From Paracyclopina nana (taxonomy: Eukaryota; Arthropoda; Copepoda; Cyclopoida; Cyclopettidae): a stretch of 64,000 bases of DNA. Each line of letters begins with the position of its first letter. Position 1 is the first letter of the stretch. The stretch covers positions 2,128,001 to 2,192,000 of the forward strand of contig JAGUCH010000006.1 in the NCBI GenBank assembly GCA_019096065.1. Reading direction: 5' to 3'. The position numbers and the translations under genes are program-made. Shown piece by piece: positions 50,201 through 57,400 of this stretch. The notes under the pieces are model-generated. The model was given only the letters and a program-made list of their open reading frames with translations. It did no database searches and was not told where the DNA came from.

Positions 50201-53200
50201 TCATACGCTGAACTGACGACATGACGCTGAAAAGTCAATGATTAAACAAAGTGATTGACAGTAAAGCAAAACTAGCAAACTTAAAAAGGCTGAGGAAACA
50301 TCTATTTACAAAAGCTTAACAGAAAGGAAAAAGAGGGAAGAAGAAACAGAATGGAGAAACTGGTGGCGAATAGGACATGGTTTGTGACACCACCAGGATC
50401 ATCAACACCATAGCCATCAATCCGTATCGCCTGGTTGACCCTGACCAGACGAGGACTCCATAAAAGAGGCTGGCAAGGCCTCCAGCCAGGCCTACAATGA
50501 TGCCAATCAGAGCCAAGATCAGCCTTCTCAAAAGTCTTCGTCGCCATCTCCCAGCTTCCACTCTACTTGGCCCTCCATAGTAATCCCGCCATGCCATCCG
50601 ATAGTCAAGTGATGCCAAGGCCAGAATGGCCATGGCGAGGACCCAAAGAGCCCTTAGACGAGGTGACAAGCCCGACGCAGCCTCCGTCAACGCCTCCAAA
50701 TCCACAAGGAATCTCTTCAAAAGACGAATTACTTCTTGACTAGAATCGTTGGCCATCCAGAATTGGAGGCCATGGGCAATAAGCTCCGTTATGAAATCAG
50801 CCATCTACAAATCAAATGTTTCCACAGCCCTGAAGAAAATGCTAAAGTGTAACTTACCTTGACAAAGACTTCGCAAAAAACCGTAATGGTGACTGACCGG
50901 GAATGAAAATTCGAATGACCTGGCTTATGAATGCTACCCAAAAAAGTTGACCTCATGTCCCTGCTTCTCAACCTCATGCAAGAGACAGGTTAATACAGCC
51001 CATTCAGCCCGCTACAGGTCCACACTCCTGACTTCACCTGTTGCCACCACAAGTCTGTTCAGCTATACGTGCACTCCTAAGCCGAATTCAAGCTAGTTGC
51101 CTGACAACAGCTACCAGACAAAGATGCATCTTTTGCAACTATTGCTCGAAAGCACCAATCTAATCATGCAAACATGGCTTACCTTGGCCTCGTTCATTTG
51201 CATGATCATTGGAGCGTTTACGATCGTGGCCAAAATTATCTCTTTAAGAAAAATGAAGAAAACTCAAATCATTCATGTGACCATTGGCATCTCTAAAATC
51301 TTGAAAGCCTTCAATTTAGTGACATTTGTTGAAGCTTCATCAAACTCAACCATAGAATATCACGGAACACTTTGTCGCATCATCATCAACTACTCTTTCT
51401 GCAACAACTATTTTCACTTCCTTATGGATTCGCCAATCAAAAAGATCAATTTCATTTGTGAACCGCACTCAATTGAAGAACTCATTCTGGACATTGATGA
51501 ATTAAGCAGATTGAAGTCCATTGAAGACACAGTACAGAAACTTTACAGGCTTGCCTTCAGGGGAAACTCCACTACTAACCGCCAAAGAGGACTCGCCCGA
51601 CATGAAGCAAGAAACAGGTTTTAATACCAGTCCACAACGAAATCTACAATAAGTCCACATGGAGAAGATCAGCCCAAAAACATCACTAATGATTTATTCA
51701 TCATCTTTCTCATTCTCAAAAGTATCATACTCTAATGATATTTCATCACACAACATGACTTCCCTGGAAACAGCTTCCACTTGGTCATCTTCATCACCCA
51801 TATTTGAAATAGTAATCTCAAGACTCTCTCTTGTCTCCATCATAATGCCTGATTCGGATTTTGAAGATGACGCTGCCCTTATTCGGTTGGGGCCCTCTAA
51901 AACCAGATCACGGAAATATGACAAGTCAATGTGAAGATTCTTCTCAAGAGCCCTCCGCACTTTTCTCCTGAATATTGGTGATCTCTTCAAATACCGGCAC
52001 ACCTCCTCGTACTGTCTCCTTTTCAACGACAAAATGATCCTTTTCAACGTATTCACCACTGATGCGGCCTCCAACCTAAAATTGACACTTCTCTGGTCTA
52101 CCCCATCGCCATTCCCTAGTTCGTCCATGGGCAAACGATGGATCATCATAAGAAGATCGACATAGGCAATGCAAATCGACACCTAAATTGGAAAAATCAC
52201 ATTATTATAGACGTCGTGATTCATTTCTTCAATCATACCTGACTGGTCCTAGCCTTCATCGTGGAAGGCTAGCTTCTTCTTCCGGGGGGATATCTATGAA
52301 GAAATGGAACCAGACGACGACCACAAGTAGGTCACGACGCCCGATCTCTCTTTTTTTGGCTCTACGCGCACGCCGCTGGTATATGTTACTTCTACCTGCA
52401 TTTTTACTTCAGTATGCTAAAGTTTGCTTCGCTCACTTCACCCTAGCAAATAAAGTATACTCAAACCCGTTTCATCACTCTTCTACTCATAAAACTGTTC
52501 GAACCCAGTTCTTCACCTCCATTTCATCATATAATGTAATTCTGTGCTCGTGTTCTGTTAATTATGGACCTGCAACTAATTACAGGCTGGAGGTCGGAGC
52601 TCCCTGATTCCCTTTATGACTTGCATGTCAGCTCGCGCTTCTTCACGCGCGGGAGGACAAACTAGATCTTTCCATGCTTGGGACGTGATCCTCAAGTACT
52701 ACACCATGAAGGGTGGGCCCGAGTACAATTCGGCCCCAGCTAGAAAGCTTTCCATGAGCTTCGGACTCGACCTGTCAGGGACGGCAGCCAATAATAGGCA
52801 AGCCTTACTAACCACCATCAATCAGATCATCAACAGCCACGAGCCCTACAAGAGGAGCTTTGATGCCATGTTTAAGGCGTTCGTGTGCGTTGGCCTAAAG
52901 TAAGCGAGATTCACACAGACAAAAGGCTCTATTTTCACCAAGATTTGTTGCAGCAAAAGGAAACTCATCCCGTGGCTAAAACTTATCCTGAAAAATCAGA
53001 CCATTCTCGAAACGTTCTACACGAGCTCAAGCTATGTCGTGAAAACAGGTACTACAGCAACAATTTCCTTATTCGTTCAGAGAATGCAGAGCACTTTTTT
53101 TCAGGCTTTGACGATGCCATTCGAGCCATTGAAAGACTTTCCATCTACGTTTTCGACTTGCCCGTCGATGTGGCCGTCAAACAGTTTAAAGAAATGAATG

Positions 53201-53211
53201 AGGCGTTCTAA
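35256..53211 (+). CDS. RUNDC1: RUNDC1, RUN domain-containing protein 1 (9 exons)
   Basis: Exons: 35256-35627, 35744-35956, 36017-36176, 36630-36858, 37367-37624, 38047-38263, 52586-52899, 52954-53048, 53105-53211. They total 1965 nt (654 residues; human RUNDC1 is about 613), with phase kept at every junction. Conserved family segments are visible in order: SLTSHFAKVQLRLQQVV, ELEQFAFRG, VVMEQLKERLNLN (coiled coil), QIVNPLKMKSQLVEQL, QITDLEMFI, a Cys pair, TIAVLQLTALSQFGC, RRELAIAIRDLMQHGM, then the RUN core AWDVILKYY, SPARKLS-like APARKLSMSF, and the ending PVDVAVKQFKEMNEAF. RUN domains are known to bind small GTPases or their partners; vertebrate RUNDC1 is linked to p53 and autophagosome fusion. 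The ATG at 35256 is the first in frame; an acceptor-like CTTCGCAG just inside leaves a small doubt. Intron 6 carries the LTR retrotransposon. Confidence 0.9.
38638..38874 (+). repeat. 5' LTR
   Basis: The 237 bases start TATGAAGAAATGG and end TTTCATCATA. The outer ends form a short inverted repeat (TATGA/TCATA). An AATAAA signal lies at 38792-38797. No difference from the 3' copy was seen. Confidence 0.93.
38877..38894 (+). other. primer-binding site candidate
   Basis: TGGCTCCCACGGAATTGT begins two bases after the 5' LTR. It starts with TGG, as expected for pairing to a tRNA 3' CCA end. I cannot name the tRNA. Confidence 0.55.
39238..41130 (+). CDS. gag: Gag-like protein of the LTR element
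   Basis: This 630-residue ORF starts at ATG 39238, after a 363-bp leader. It is largely helical and charged, with a His-rich start (HHHDHHEE), a Ser/Arg/Pro stretch near residue 120 and a central capsid-like helical region. The C-terminus has a Cys/His cluster (CARCGHLLC, then CSKCMQGFHLDHQC) and no classical CCHC knuckle; it probably binds nucleic acid. It overlaps pol by 25 bases. Confidence 0.75.
   Translation: MAESGAHHHDHHEETLENAIQNELLGIAARMAMPPNEVSQDRRAKLATNRKIEKLERNLLKMQENVDTSFSTITRALNDVHESNKAILQRMEPSPDSPPQDQPEPRRSRRSSVTSSIRGDSRAPSPHANAGVAPLFQSLAYGTSNLLQGKTHKYEKSLKDLKEYARHNSVQNRVEMERDIIAAELRNDFLQLIPKLIQTQRIPCLKTVPFIPGSDTRESNALFVQLKRENLKEFPRLSKASPDVRHIIEAMAERHAGELTAKQFANLIIHQTNSQLKDTFTNIFKSHDDINEAIKEILESYCCSKRPDELLCEFYDSKIDTKKVDDSLTKIVEKARLAFPEQRNDALTKLVIDHVIPQLPSEVQKAVNLERTKIAELQKISPFVPPMDLNTFKNMVTSHPSMTKRVVKNLEAAPQAINNEHTTTASIKTGSSNHSNGHFAANNQIISEMKETNQLLMKTVAALENQPKTYPNEKGGYNRPQKSKLIVYKISDPKFSEIAAKFDKKGPLMNVLLMEIDSYERNTRKRGPKLKMLDDPHARIPYKFDNLGRIIPENAPIDFPVFVETQPGKYRISLKTLERISISCARCGHLLCGFNAENCIYKSSTPSFNACSKCMQGFHLDHQCRAVPLN
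41106..45602 (+). CDS. pol: Pol polyprotein: protease, reverse transcriptase, RNase H, integrase
   Basis: The ORF is 1498 residues, in the -1 frame relative to gag with a 25-base overlap, the arrangement many Ty3/Gypsy elements read by ribosomal frameshifting. Aspartic protease DSGA lies near residue 115. RT has FTTIDIASAF, the GLSNAP motif and catalytic YSDD near 546. RNase H has LHYDSS near 694 and ELECLA near 826, with an unusually long stretch between them. Integrase has an HHCC zinc-binding region near 1065-1105 and a D-D-E core near 1133, 1192 and 1229. A tail of about 250 residues follows and ends in an acidic segment. Confidence 0.93.
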   Translation: MSSSSFKLARPFPKTATVKEEISLVTFSDISLADIDTEDDDNPTISSSIEPDWLDSDAALEIASSLDYQEISQVSKVLTPDIILEGLDLPVINESPLKTALTTDFGLKVDFTVDSGAQVSILSVKTFQELPKDKYSLSNEKLTLVDVQKNEIPQYQCPIELTFKLQGFQFKHTFFIASSSNLLGLDFITTHNLQIIQQKGRTNLIISFEQRSEQKSLPSPEGLDSWASVDEIEVLPGLNEVTGTLDLPDGQYNLSIPRESPLKTVGSLSVRGGKFTTTMENKSTSRFPLSCNEIIGKVTTEDEATKQIDEETVEPTGFPCLTTEEKDDWKMIIRDNHSHIDKSAVEDIISFIEKETPNLFSTHESDIGKIHEKFEIFFDIETTTEKPVYIKPYTLDPLREAQLADQLAELEKIGVLKKGFSPWAMPCFLVTKRNGTLRAVYNARELNKVTKPVKFPYKPINTIIEEISLANPKYFTTIDIASAFLSIPMTERAQKICAIVTNSGQWLPLRMIFGLSNAPSYYNYCMSRILDTADKSPCKSNFVCNYSDDVCLYSKSFELNIQQTKIILRTLYNAGIKLRPRKFQFAQKSIELLGKHLDQNGFSILPRHLSAVKNFKKPEDKHTLMSFIGLAQWNANLVYAFSEKLKPLTKLLRKDEDFAWGTEQDQAFDDIKNAIINSTMVYFVNYDEPLYLHYDSSLNAIAGYCYQIKSFSREEVSKWHEELYQEESLDSKSKLNTKHPVIPPSGKNNPGMVTLSPIDEALKQYESNLKTNNEELFIRDIRHEELDELEPISTYLQEKDKLHIICPVGFYSATLNKQQSRYTILELECLALVKSLEHFAHLLHGVPTTFVCGDNMALLWILKSSKLSPNPPPKLVRWCITISSMPFKCIFLHCQGKYNLCADAMTRNFPIVYKAVQNDGQLEPILITSPFKLGKVVTLNDLQEYLEKVYEEGFEPKFNGEQKLGTRKKKPKKTFSYIDSIPEKIQINYIGKKNPKHELAELLTLDNIAMEQEKDANIQKMRRNPPKGFAFEQNVLYKTVQNPDQSTERSLIYIPDSLLGVLLAYLHLDCHIGGTSLARMAAMTHYHPKLFKSALNFTIQCYLCQLAKPNRLGKAKLKPISYGESPKGHTFSIDILEGYPEFYKSSKILVMIEYFTGYKIIVPVKNATGDEIAKIIEQYIIAVFSPPKVLISDGASNLVSSSKVRRLLEYYDIHPHVTMPYSPQAHSIVENAVQQVSNLIRILTNQLKLPWIKLLYLVQLSLNTRPSPRIGNISPIYAYFGVDHDRLRPITEKDIVEPSTIKDIWKAHDAIIQEAINKNTQLKKQAREKIPGKDINYEPGTYVFMLDKRKHEKPKIWVRYHTSPYLVLKNLQNTCLLKSFNGVVFPAHKNLLKKCSPRFAELYGNLPLSVRFMLGSHFTLESLEPYMEIQKTPEFFDEDIFKPIEKGRVMTRGESKRLKEQEKAQSVNSQLPIIDQMFLDDEEDEQAMPYEPTVHFAE
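45679..47304 (+). CDS. envelope-like membrane protein A
   Basis: The open frame runs from 45661; the first ATG is 45679 and a second is 45691. Signal peptide: KQLLWSLALATLL, then the ectodomain starting near STPFCKAYN. The ectodomain is about 370 residues with scattered Cys and Asn-X-Ser/Thr sites. One membrane segment follows (DIIFSIIGGISGIVTLITSL, then FLVI), then a basic/Ser-rich tail of about 130 residues. A splice acceptor-like TTCTAG lies just before the ATG, as expected for a spliced env RNA in this family. I recognise no specific env fold. Confidence 0.7.
   Translation: MSTRMKQLLWSLALATLLHNTSVTSTPFCKAYNIVSLSETLNQLHQLLEPLVDAISNQITDVETFAKGRIVNDKVYKLINVQDKFATSKLVCEIEKMTFIKPKGDFASVLKKIEAGVRDPPNFKFDDKKIWVNLQYDKRTDSYYFDGEPFPLYWGDNVENLSVKPTSFDENKCYRIVVPNNYDDNTIFVIEDVACRNGQALTLCEAAIPDNYEKYTSLRKVYSAELTTIKDNFPNGKELIQELNQADWCDQYQESNVDELFLDHPLQEVKNLLESTPPNMELIFDLLPNLVNDYVTADNIIQRLDNSAKSMDGNQICICDEEEKQNSAEINPPSTVINGSIPTKTKRPKVIKTLPADKPSINITEIFDKAKEKLPDWITKHTNPKVLDIIFSIIGGISGIVTLITSLFLVIRSCRKDGFMCHKRKRFVAFKVPANKASPKTTNRNETEMATFLPSKKDSSSEGENDKSDVYFVTQDSKSKKQMDNTKPSRPPRRSPRAKRSVKVIDVAHVHSIDPRRHSNYSCYTSEDEIQAASKIHPYYD
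47387..48700 (+). CDS. envelope-like membrane protein B
   Basis: The ORF is 437 residues from 47387; an internal ATG at 47474 gives a better signal peptide (MSPLQFFVITLRLISAIEA). The ectodomain of about 210 residues is dominated by coiled coil (KENNQELKTKITTLTDQLDK; LNTEILNLQKDLSNQ). One membrane segment (MWLTIPTSILVLLALAFSTY) is followed by a basic tail with a charged helix and an Asp/Asn-rich end. The architecture suggests a fusion-type subunit partnered with protein A; this is inference. Confidence 0.6.
   Translation: MSHYCTLSTKKIHYQIAKPQSHLLPRRSNMSPLQFFVITLRLISAIEAKSISEIEFLNNYVLNQQRLTTCLASEAELKENNQELKTKITTLTDQLDKCQTTYAAMITEEKENNKSTYLDPTADTDLEEQEALFQNISVASQDLINASSRLNPNQGLRDVPCQRKVIILEKLYDYAKSKVEDMLITMSAQEERLNTEILNLQKDLSNQKVLNIELQATIASLEDVKTGTVPIYDELIGTPGFDTALRNNPTLTMWLTIPTSILVLLALAFSTYLLHKCSENNFFLLRQLGTRARKYVKRQDKKLRSRIQVRLTKMRKAKDSMENENFDEDILDPSKDILKSVEKSIIKNERKLEAMKHKKAKLMEMMPKPGNSPSTPSNTPTIHVETAVEVHVADDNNSDGNNVENDDNIEVNTSSTEKIVADVTAASQVEKAQCKTD
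48701..49318. other. non-coding stretch between sense env-like and antisense ORFs
   Basis: About 0.6 kb within the LTR element. A sense AATAAA occurs at about 48733, soon after env-like B. The stretch lies between converging ORFs. No ORF above about 70 codons is convincing. Confidence 0.5.
49319..49930 (-). CDS. antisense accessory ORF 1, unknown function
   Basis: A 203-codon open frame on the minus strand of the LTR element; its start is not decided. A hydrophobic segment sits near the N-terminus (FLAAVFFPLTFGPFLGYVF), a mixed globular middle follows, and a Gly/Asn/Gln-rich C-terminus. The region is richer in G and C than gag-pol. I recognise no family. Confidence 0.4.
   Translation of the reverse strand: MFFKALRNVWLDIFVKFLAAVFFPLTFGPFLGYVFHDMCGKERLPVRPKPTEAAQTLANLVRVVLPYLLATNFDGNDAFVREVLSGEYLSLVFHPPGSTERTVLVRDLILPRLPRWPEDVESGQSSCLTPSAPFEDVNLEDGIYDAVGDNGEVVASAGLASNGNGVVGDQEGQGQQPFRQGGPGFFQPGCPNSNGSPESEDGH
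50316..50804 (-). CDS. antisense accessory ORF 2, predicted multi-pass membrane protein
   Basis: 162 codons from ATG (50804). Three or four hydrophobic segments are visible (ALWVLAMAILALASL; LILALIGIIVGLAGGLASLF; LMAMVLMILVVS) with Arg-rich loops between. GC-richer than gag-pol. No family recognised. A further short open stretch at about 50090-50220 on the same strand (start SSVQRMNEYRL) may belong to the same block. Confidence 0.45.
   Translation of the reverse strand: MADFITELIAHGLQFWMANDSSQEVIRLLKRFLVDLEALTEAASGLSPRLRALWVLAMAILALASLDYRMAWRDYYGGPSRVEAGRWRRRLLRRLILALIGIIVGLAGGLASLFYGVLVWSGSTRRYGLMAMVLMILVVSQTMSYSPPVSPFCFFFPLFPFC
51124..51624 (+). CDS. sense accessory ORF, predicted single-pass membrane protein
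   Basis: 166 codons from ATG 51124. One membrane segment near the N-terminus (LASFICMIIGAFTIVAKII), then a Lys-rich stretch and a soluble domain with an acidic helix (IEELILDIDELSRLKSIEDT) and a basic end. It lies between antisense ORFs. No family recognised. Confidence 0.45.
   Translation: MHLLQLLLESTNLIMQTWLTLASFICMIIGAFTIVAKIISLRKMKKTQIIHVTIGISKILKAFNLVTFVEASSNSTIEYHGTLCRIIINYSFCNNYFHFLMDSPIKKINFICEPHSIEELILDIDELSRLKSIEDTVQKLYRLAFRGNSTTNRQRGLARHEARNRF
51694..52182 (-). CDS. antisense accessory ORF 3, small charged protein
   Basis: The open frame has about 162 codons on the minus strand, ending close to the 3' LTR. The N-terminal half is basic and helical (KRIILSLKRRQYEEVCRYLK); the C-terminal 60 residues are acidic. 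A splice acceptor-like TTTAG lies directly before its opening, so the N-terminus may be supplied from further upstream on that strand. No family recognised. Confidence 0.42.
   Translation of the reverse strand: MSICIAYVDLLMMIHRLPMDELGNGDGVDQRSVNFRLEAASVVNTLKRIILSLKRRQYEEVCRYLKRSPIFRRKVRRALEKNLHIDLSYFRDLVLEGPNRIRAASSSKSESGIMMETRESLEITISNMGDEDDQVEAVSREVMLCDEISLEYDTFENEKDDE
52284..52290 (+). other. polypurine tract candidate
   Basis: GGGGGGA lies four bases before the 3' LTR, where second-strand priming is expected. It is short compared with most tracts of the family. Confidence 0.45.
52295..52531 (+). repeat. 3' LTR
   Basis: Copy of 38638-38874 with no difference seen. AATAAA is at 52449-52454. 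The duplicated TAAT follows at 52532, and the RUNDC1 exon 7 acceptor lies 54 bases beyond. Confidence 0.93.
52586..53211 (+). CDS. RUNDC1: RUNDC1 exons 7-9 (downstream of the inserted element)
   Basis: The acceptor TAATTACAG ends at 52585, only 54 bases after the 3' LTR. Phase 0 matches exon 6. These exons encode the core and C-terminal helices of the RUN domain and stop at TAA 53209-53211. The last two introns are 54 and 56 bases. Confidence 0.88.
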
Positions 53212-54466
53212 AACGACGACTTCTTCTCGCGTTGCCAAATTAGCGCAGCAGTTTGATACTACACTTCACCTTTTCCAATATCAACTATCTTGAGCATATC
53301 CCTTTTGACCTCACAAAAGCCCGCAAACAATCTCTTGTACCATGCGTATACATTTCTTGTATGCTACCGATTATGTGTAAATTAACATAAATGTGATATA
53401 AGTGAAGCTGACGCGTCGACCAACACAGAACAGACCACATCTTATCAATAATATTGCTATCAATCTGAAATTCAACCTATCAAATCCTATATACCACATA
53501 GCATATACTTGAAAAAACTTATTATATTTCAATAACTACACACACCAATCAGACCTTTGAAATACAGCTTAGCGAGAGAAGACCTCAATTATGCCTTCGT
53601 GAAAGTGCACTTATTGCTTGATTGAAGAGGAGAACCTTCAACTCAAGGTTCTTGTGTGCAGTGGCGCCATTATACTTAGCATTAAGCGTGCATTCCCTAC
53701 TACATAAATTATGGACCCAAGGTATCTTGCATACACTTTTACTTGAACCCCAAAAGCACAATGGAATGGAAGCAGGGCAAGAAAGAAAGCCTGAGAAAAA
53801 ACGCCTGAAGGAAAGTAACTACAATGGCCTGCAAAAGTAGGTGTAAATTGTAAAGCCAATACTGGCTGCCAGAAAACTGTATTATTTTTTAATAATTCAT
53901 GACAAGAAACCTGGAATCGCGGCTCAAAATTAAACGATGTTCAACAAAAAGCTAAGAAATTATTACTTCTGTCATTTCCGATGAAAATATGTAGTAGCAC
54001 AACTCATAAAGACAAATAAGCCATGCATTTGAAAAATGGTTGCAAAACAATGCATATTCGGTGCATTTGTCAAGATTAGCACATAGTACGGATCAAAACA
54101 GCATTAGCCAAAAAGGCGCAGCTTTAAGAGCACTCACGGCGACAACACAAAGCGTCGTTGCTGCTGGTTTTCTAGCAACGACGACGACATGGGGATTTCT
54201 TTTGAGGCCGCAATACTAGCACCAGTGTACGACAGAAAACTACTTTCATCCCTGAATAATAAAAGCTTTGCTTTCTAGTTTTCCTCCGTGGCGAACCAAC
54301 TGCTTTTAGGGATAAAGTCGTGACGCCACGGACACCAACATCCCACAGCGTTATTTCCCGCCGCATTTTCAGGGCAACAACAAATTCTGGCGTTTCCGTC
54401 AAATGAGAGCGGGATAAACGAAAGCAACGCGTCATCAGCGTTTCAGTACAAAATACGCCGAAAAAG
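53212..54466. other. 3' UTR of RUNDC1 and intergenic gap
   Basis: About 1.25 kb, AT-rich near RUNDC1 and more GC-rich close to the next gene. No ORF, RNA gene or repeat is recognised. Confidence 0.5.
54443..54447 (+). promoter_or_regulatory. candidate initiator (TCAGT) of the ZNF292-like gene
   Basis: TTCAGTAC lies 20 bases before the ATG at 54467 in a GC-richer stretch. It fits the arthropod initiator TCAGT. No TATA box is seen about 30 bases upstream. If used, the 5' UTR is only about 20 bases. Confidence 0.3.
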
Positions 54467-57400
54467 ATGGCGTCGTCGGGGGGTTTGCCCCCGAACCAAA
54501 TGCCGCCGCCCCCGCTGGGTTGGACCCCGGGGGGGACCTCGGAACCTGCTCAAAGCCATCACGACGAGACGATCGTCAATTCCCTGTGGGAGGTGAGCGG
54601 CGATTTCGTGAGATTTCTCGCGACCAAAACTAAGTGATTTGCGGTTGACACTTTAGCCCTTTTTGTGTCATTTTTTCAGAGGTTCTTTGGATCCGGTCAA
54701 ACCGAAAGAGAAGTGCAGTATGGGGAAAAGTGCGAGAGTACCCTCTCTTTTTGGTCGTTTCTCGGCTCTGACCGGCTCGCGATGCGATTGGACACACCCC
54801 TTCTACGCCAAAGATTGACGCAGTTGATACGGTAAGGCAGAAGTCGCACTTGTGCGCTTTTCGCGAGGATTTTCTAATCCTCTTTTTGCCGCCCACAGAA
54901 CACATCAGTTGCTCGTCATTGATCCCAGGTGGGGCGACGAGACCGTGGACGAGACGAAGGCTAAACTGTTAAAGGCCATGACTTCCGCTGAGCTTGTGGT
55001 CAAAAAGTGGAACTGCATGCCCGAATATTTGGCTTTGAAACGCTGCCACGCTAACCCGTGGGACCCTCCAATACTGAAAGACATTTTGGCCGGAAAAGCC
55101 AGCTCCTTGAATTCCTCTTCAGGTAATAAACTAGCATGTGCTTTTGCATCAAGCAGAAATGTCAACGTTTGCCCTTTAACAGATTACTTCCTCGGTGAAT
55201 GCTATGAAGTTTGCATGCGAAGACTCCAGATGTTGATCGAGTGTAAAATGGACGTTTGTGCGTTCAACTTCACCAGCTTCCTTGTCAAACACGTGTTCGA
55301 AGACTTCAATAATAAGAGGCCCAAATTTGTCTTCCTTCATAAGGAGTGGCTTCTGAACTACAACAAAGACCTCGCCTATAGTATTCTTGACGTTCATTTG
55401 GCACTTTTGTACAGAAGAAAAGAAGACACATCTCGCCTACAGCACTTGGTAAAAATGAGTGACTCATAACTGAAGCCCTTTCTAAAAATTGCTCATTTCA
55501 GCTGAAATCGTTGCCAATCGAAGCAGTCGTTACGGCGGCTGAAAAGTGCCGGGATCGACAGGTTAACCAAAATGCTCAGACCAACTGGATCTCAGATCTG
55601 TGGAGTCCGGAGTTTAATTCAAAGGCTGGCCTGGCCATCACAGACTTTGCCATGTGCGCTGCAGCTCGCAAGCGGTTAGATACTTCCGAAATCAAAAAGA
55701 TAGTGTCCACTTGGCTGACCATGCTAAACTTGGACGCCGCTGATTCCAATCTAGATGTGGAGGTTGAAAAGTTCGTCTCACTAGATGAGCACTCCACGCT
55801 GTCATACATCATCGGACACAGGCTTGTTGGAAAGGTAAAAAAAAGCGCTTTCCACTAATAAACAACAGCACGCGCAATTGCCAGGGAGCAGATGACCAAG
55901 CTGAATTATTAATGTGATTACTATTATTATTTGCGAGAGTGAATTCCGAACCGACGACGCTAACCGAATTTCGCTTTATTTGCAGTATGGCAGAGTAAAG
56001 CGGGAGCTATGCTTGGAACAAATCGTGCACGGCCTTTGCTGTGACATCAATAAACTCGGAGTGGCGAGGCAAAACAACGATGACATCACTCTGAAAAAAG
56101 TGGAAGAGAGCCTCTCTTACGGACTCCAGACCTTGGCCGAAGTTATGAAAGACTACCTTACCCTACGACGTGAATGCATACTCACAGCGTTTTCATTGAC
56201 CCCAACTCAACCATTGTACAAGAAAGTTGTCCAGCTTGCTCAAGAAAGTGGCTTCGTCTCTGAGTCGTCATCATCATCATCATCGAAGAAAGAGTCCTCC
56301 TCTGCTACCTCGACAGACAACAGCAATCTTGCCATTGATTGGTCGTCGGACTTCAACTCTGTGTGCCAAGACTTGGTAGAATCACTGGCAAAAGGCTTTG
56401 GCACTGCGCCAACCAAATTGAGGGCTAATTCAATCCTTTACGAGAAAAAGCACCGAAACTTGGAAGGCCTTCTATCAATTCAAGGCGACCTCGTCACCGA
56501 AGCCAAAAACTACGACCCAGTCAAAGCTCCATTAAGCTCGCTTTCGTCTTCTGCTCTGGGCATCAAAAAGAGACTGGCTGACGACCTCCTGATCATGATC
56601 AATGCTCCTAGGTGGCATTTGCTGTCTTGGGTCCTGGATTGGCCTCAGCTTGAGGAGCAGTGTCAGGCTCTGCTAAGGAACCCTGACATCAAGAAACCAA
56701 CGAAGGAGCTCAAGTATCTTGTGATCGACTATACTCAATTTGACGAATGGTCTTCCGAGGAAGAGATCACTGCCACCACGGGTATCGAGAAGGGCTTTGA
56801 AAGTTGGGTACACCTTTCCAGTGACGAGGAGGACAATATTGTAGAGAAAGGCCTGGATCCTAGCGAGAAGATTGACTTCAATGTCATTCCCATTTTGCCT
56901 GAGGCCGACGGTAGCGACGAGGACGATGAGGACATGTACATAAGTCCCGAAGACTACTTGCCACCAACCACAAAAAGGGCCAAAATTAACGAGCAGCCTT
57001 TTTTAGCGGTGGCGGAGGAGGCAATGGCAGCCAAGTCGGATCTGGCTGACAAAAGCACTAGAAGATTGACCAATTGCCTCCTCCAGAAGAATGTTATTGT
57101 TAAAGAAAATGACGAGGACGTGAGAGCCACGCTGCAAAGAGTCGTGCCCGGACTTAATGATCTCAGTTTCGCGAGGCCAAAGAATCCCGTCGAGTACGAA
57201 GTGAGAGTTGTGCAAGTGAGCACAACTGCAAATTCCTCCTCCGCAGCACCAACGACGATAACTTCGACGACCACTAGCTCTTCGTCTGTGGCAACCTCAG
57301 CCGCCACCCCTACCAGCATGGTGGTGGTCGCATCGACATCATCGAAACCTGCAACGGCCTCGCTTGCCTCGACACCTACCGAGCGCAAAGTGCAATATGT

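Larger units (their letters stand above)
38638..52531 (+). mobile_element. Ty3/Gypsy LTR retrotransposon with two env-like ORFs and an accessory block, 13.9 kb, looks whole
   Basis: The element has two direct 237-bp LTRs (38638-38874, 52295-52531) that look identical by eye. They are flanked by TAAT (38634-38637, 52532-52535). The element starts TATGA and ends TCATA. Order: LTR, tRNA primer site, gag, pol (protease, reverse transcriptase, RNase H, integrase), env-like A, env-like B, mixed-strand accessory ORFs, purine tract, LTR. Pol order PR-RT-RH-IN and the RT/RNase H features place it in Ty3/Gypsy (Metaviridae). All main ORFs are long and open. Identical LTRs mean a very recent insertion. 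At 13.9 kb it is large for the family. It lies in intron 6 of RUNDC1, in the same direction. Confidence 0.93.
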
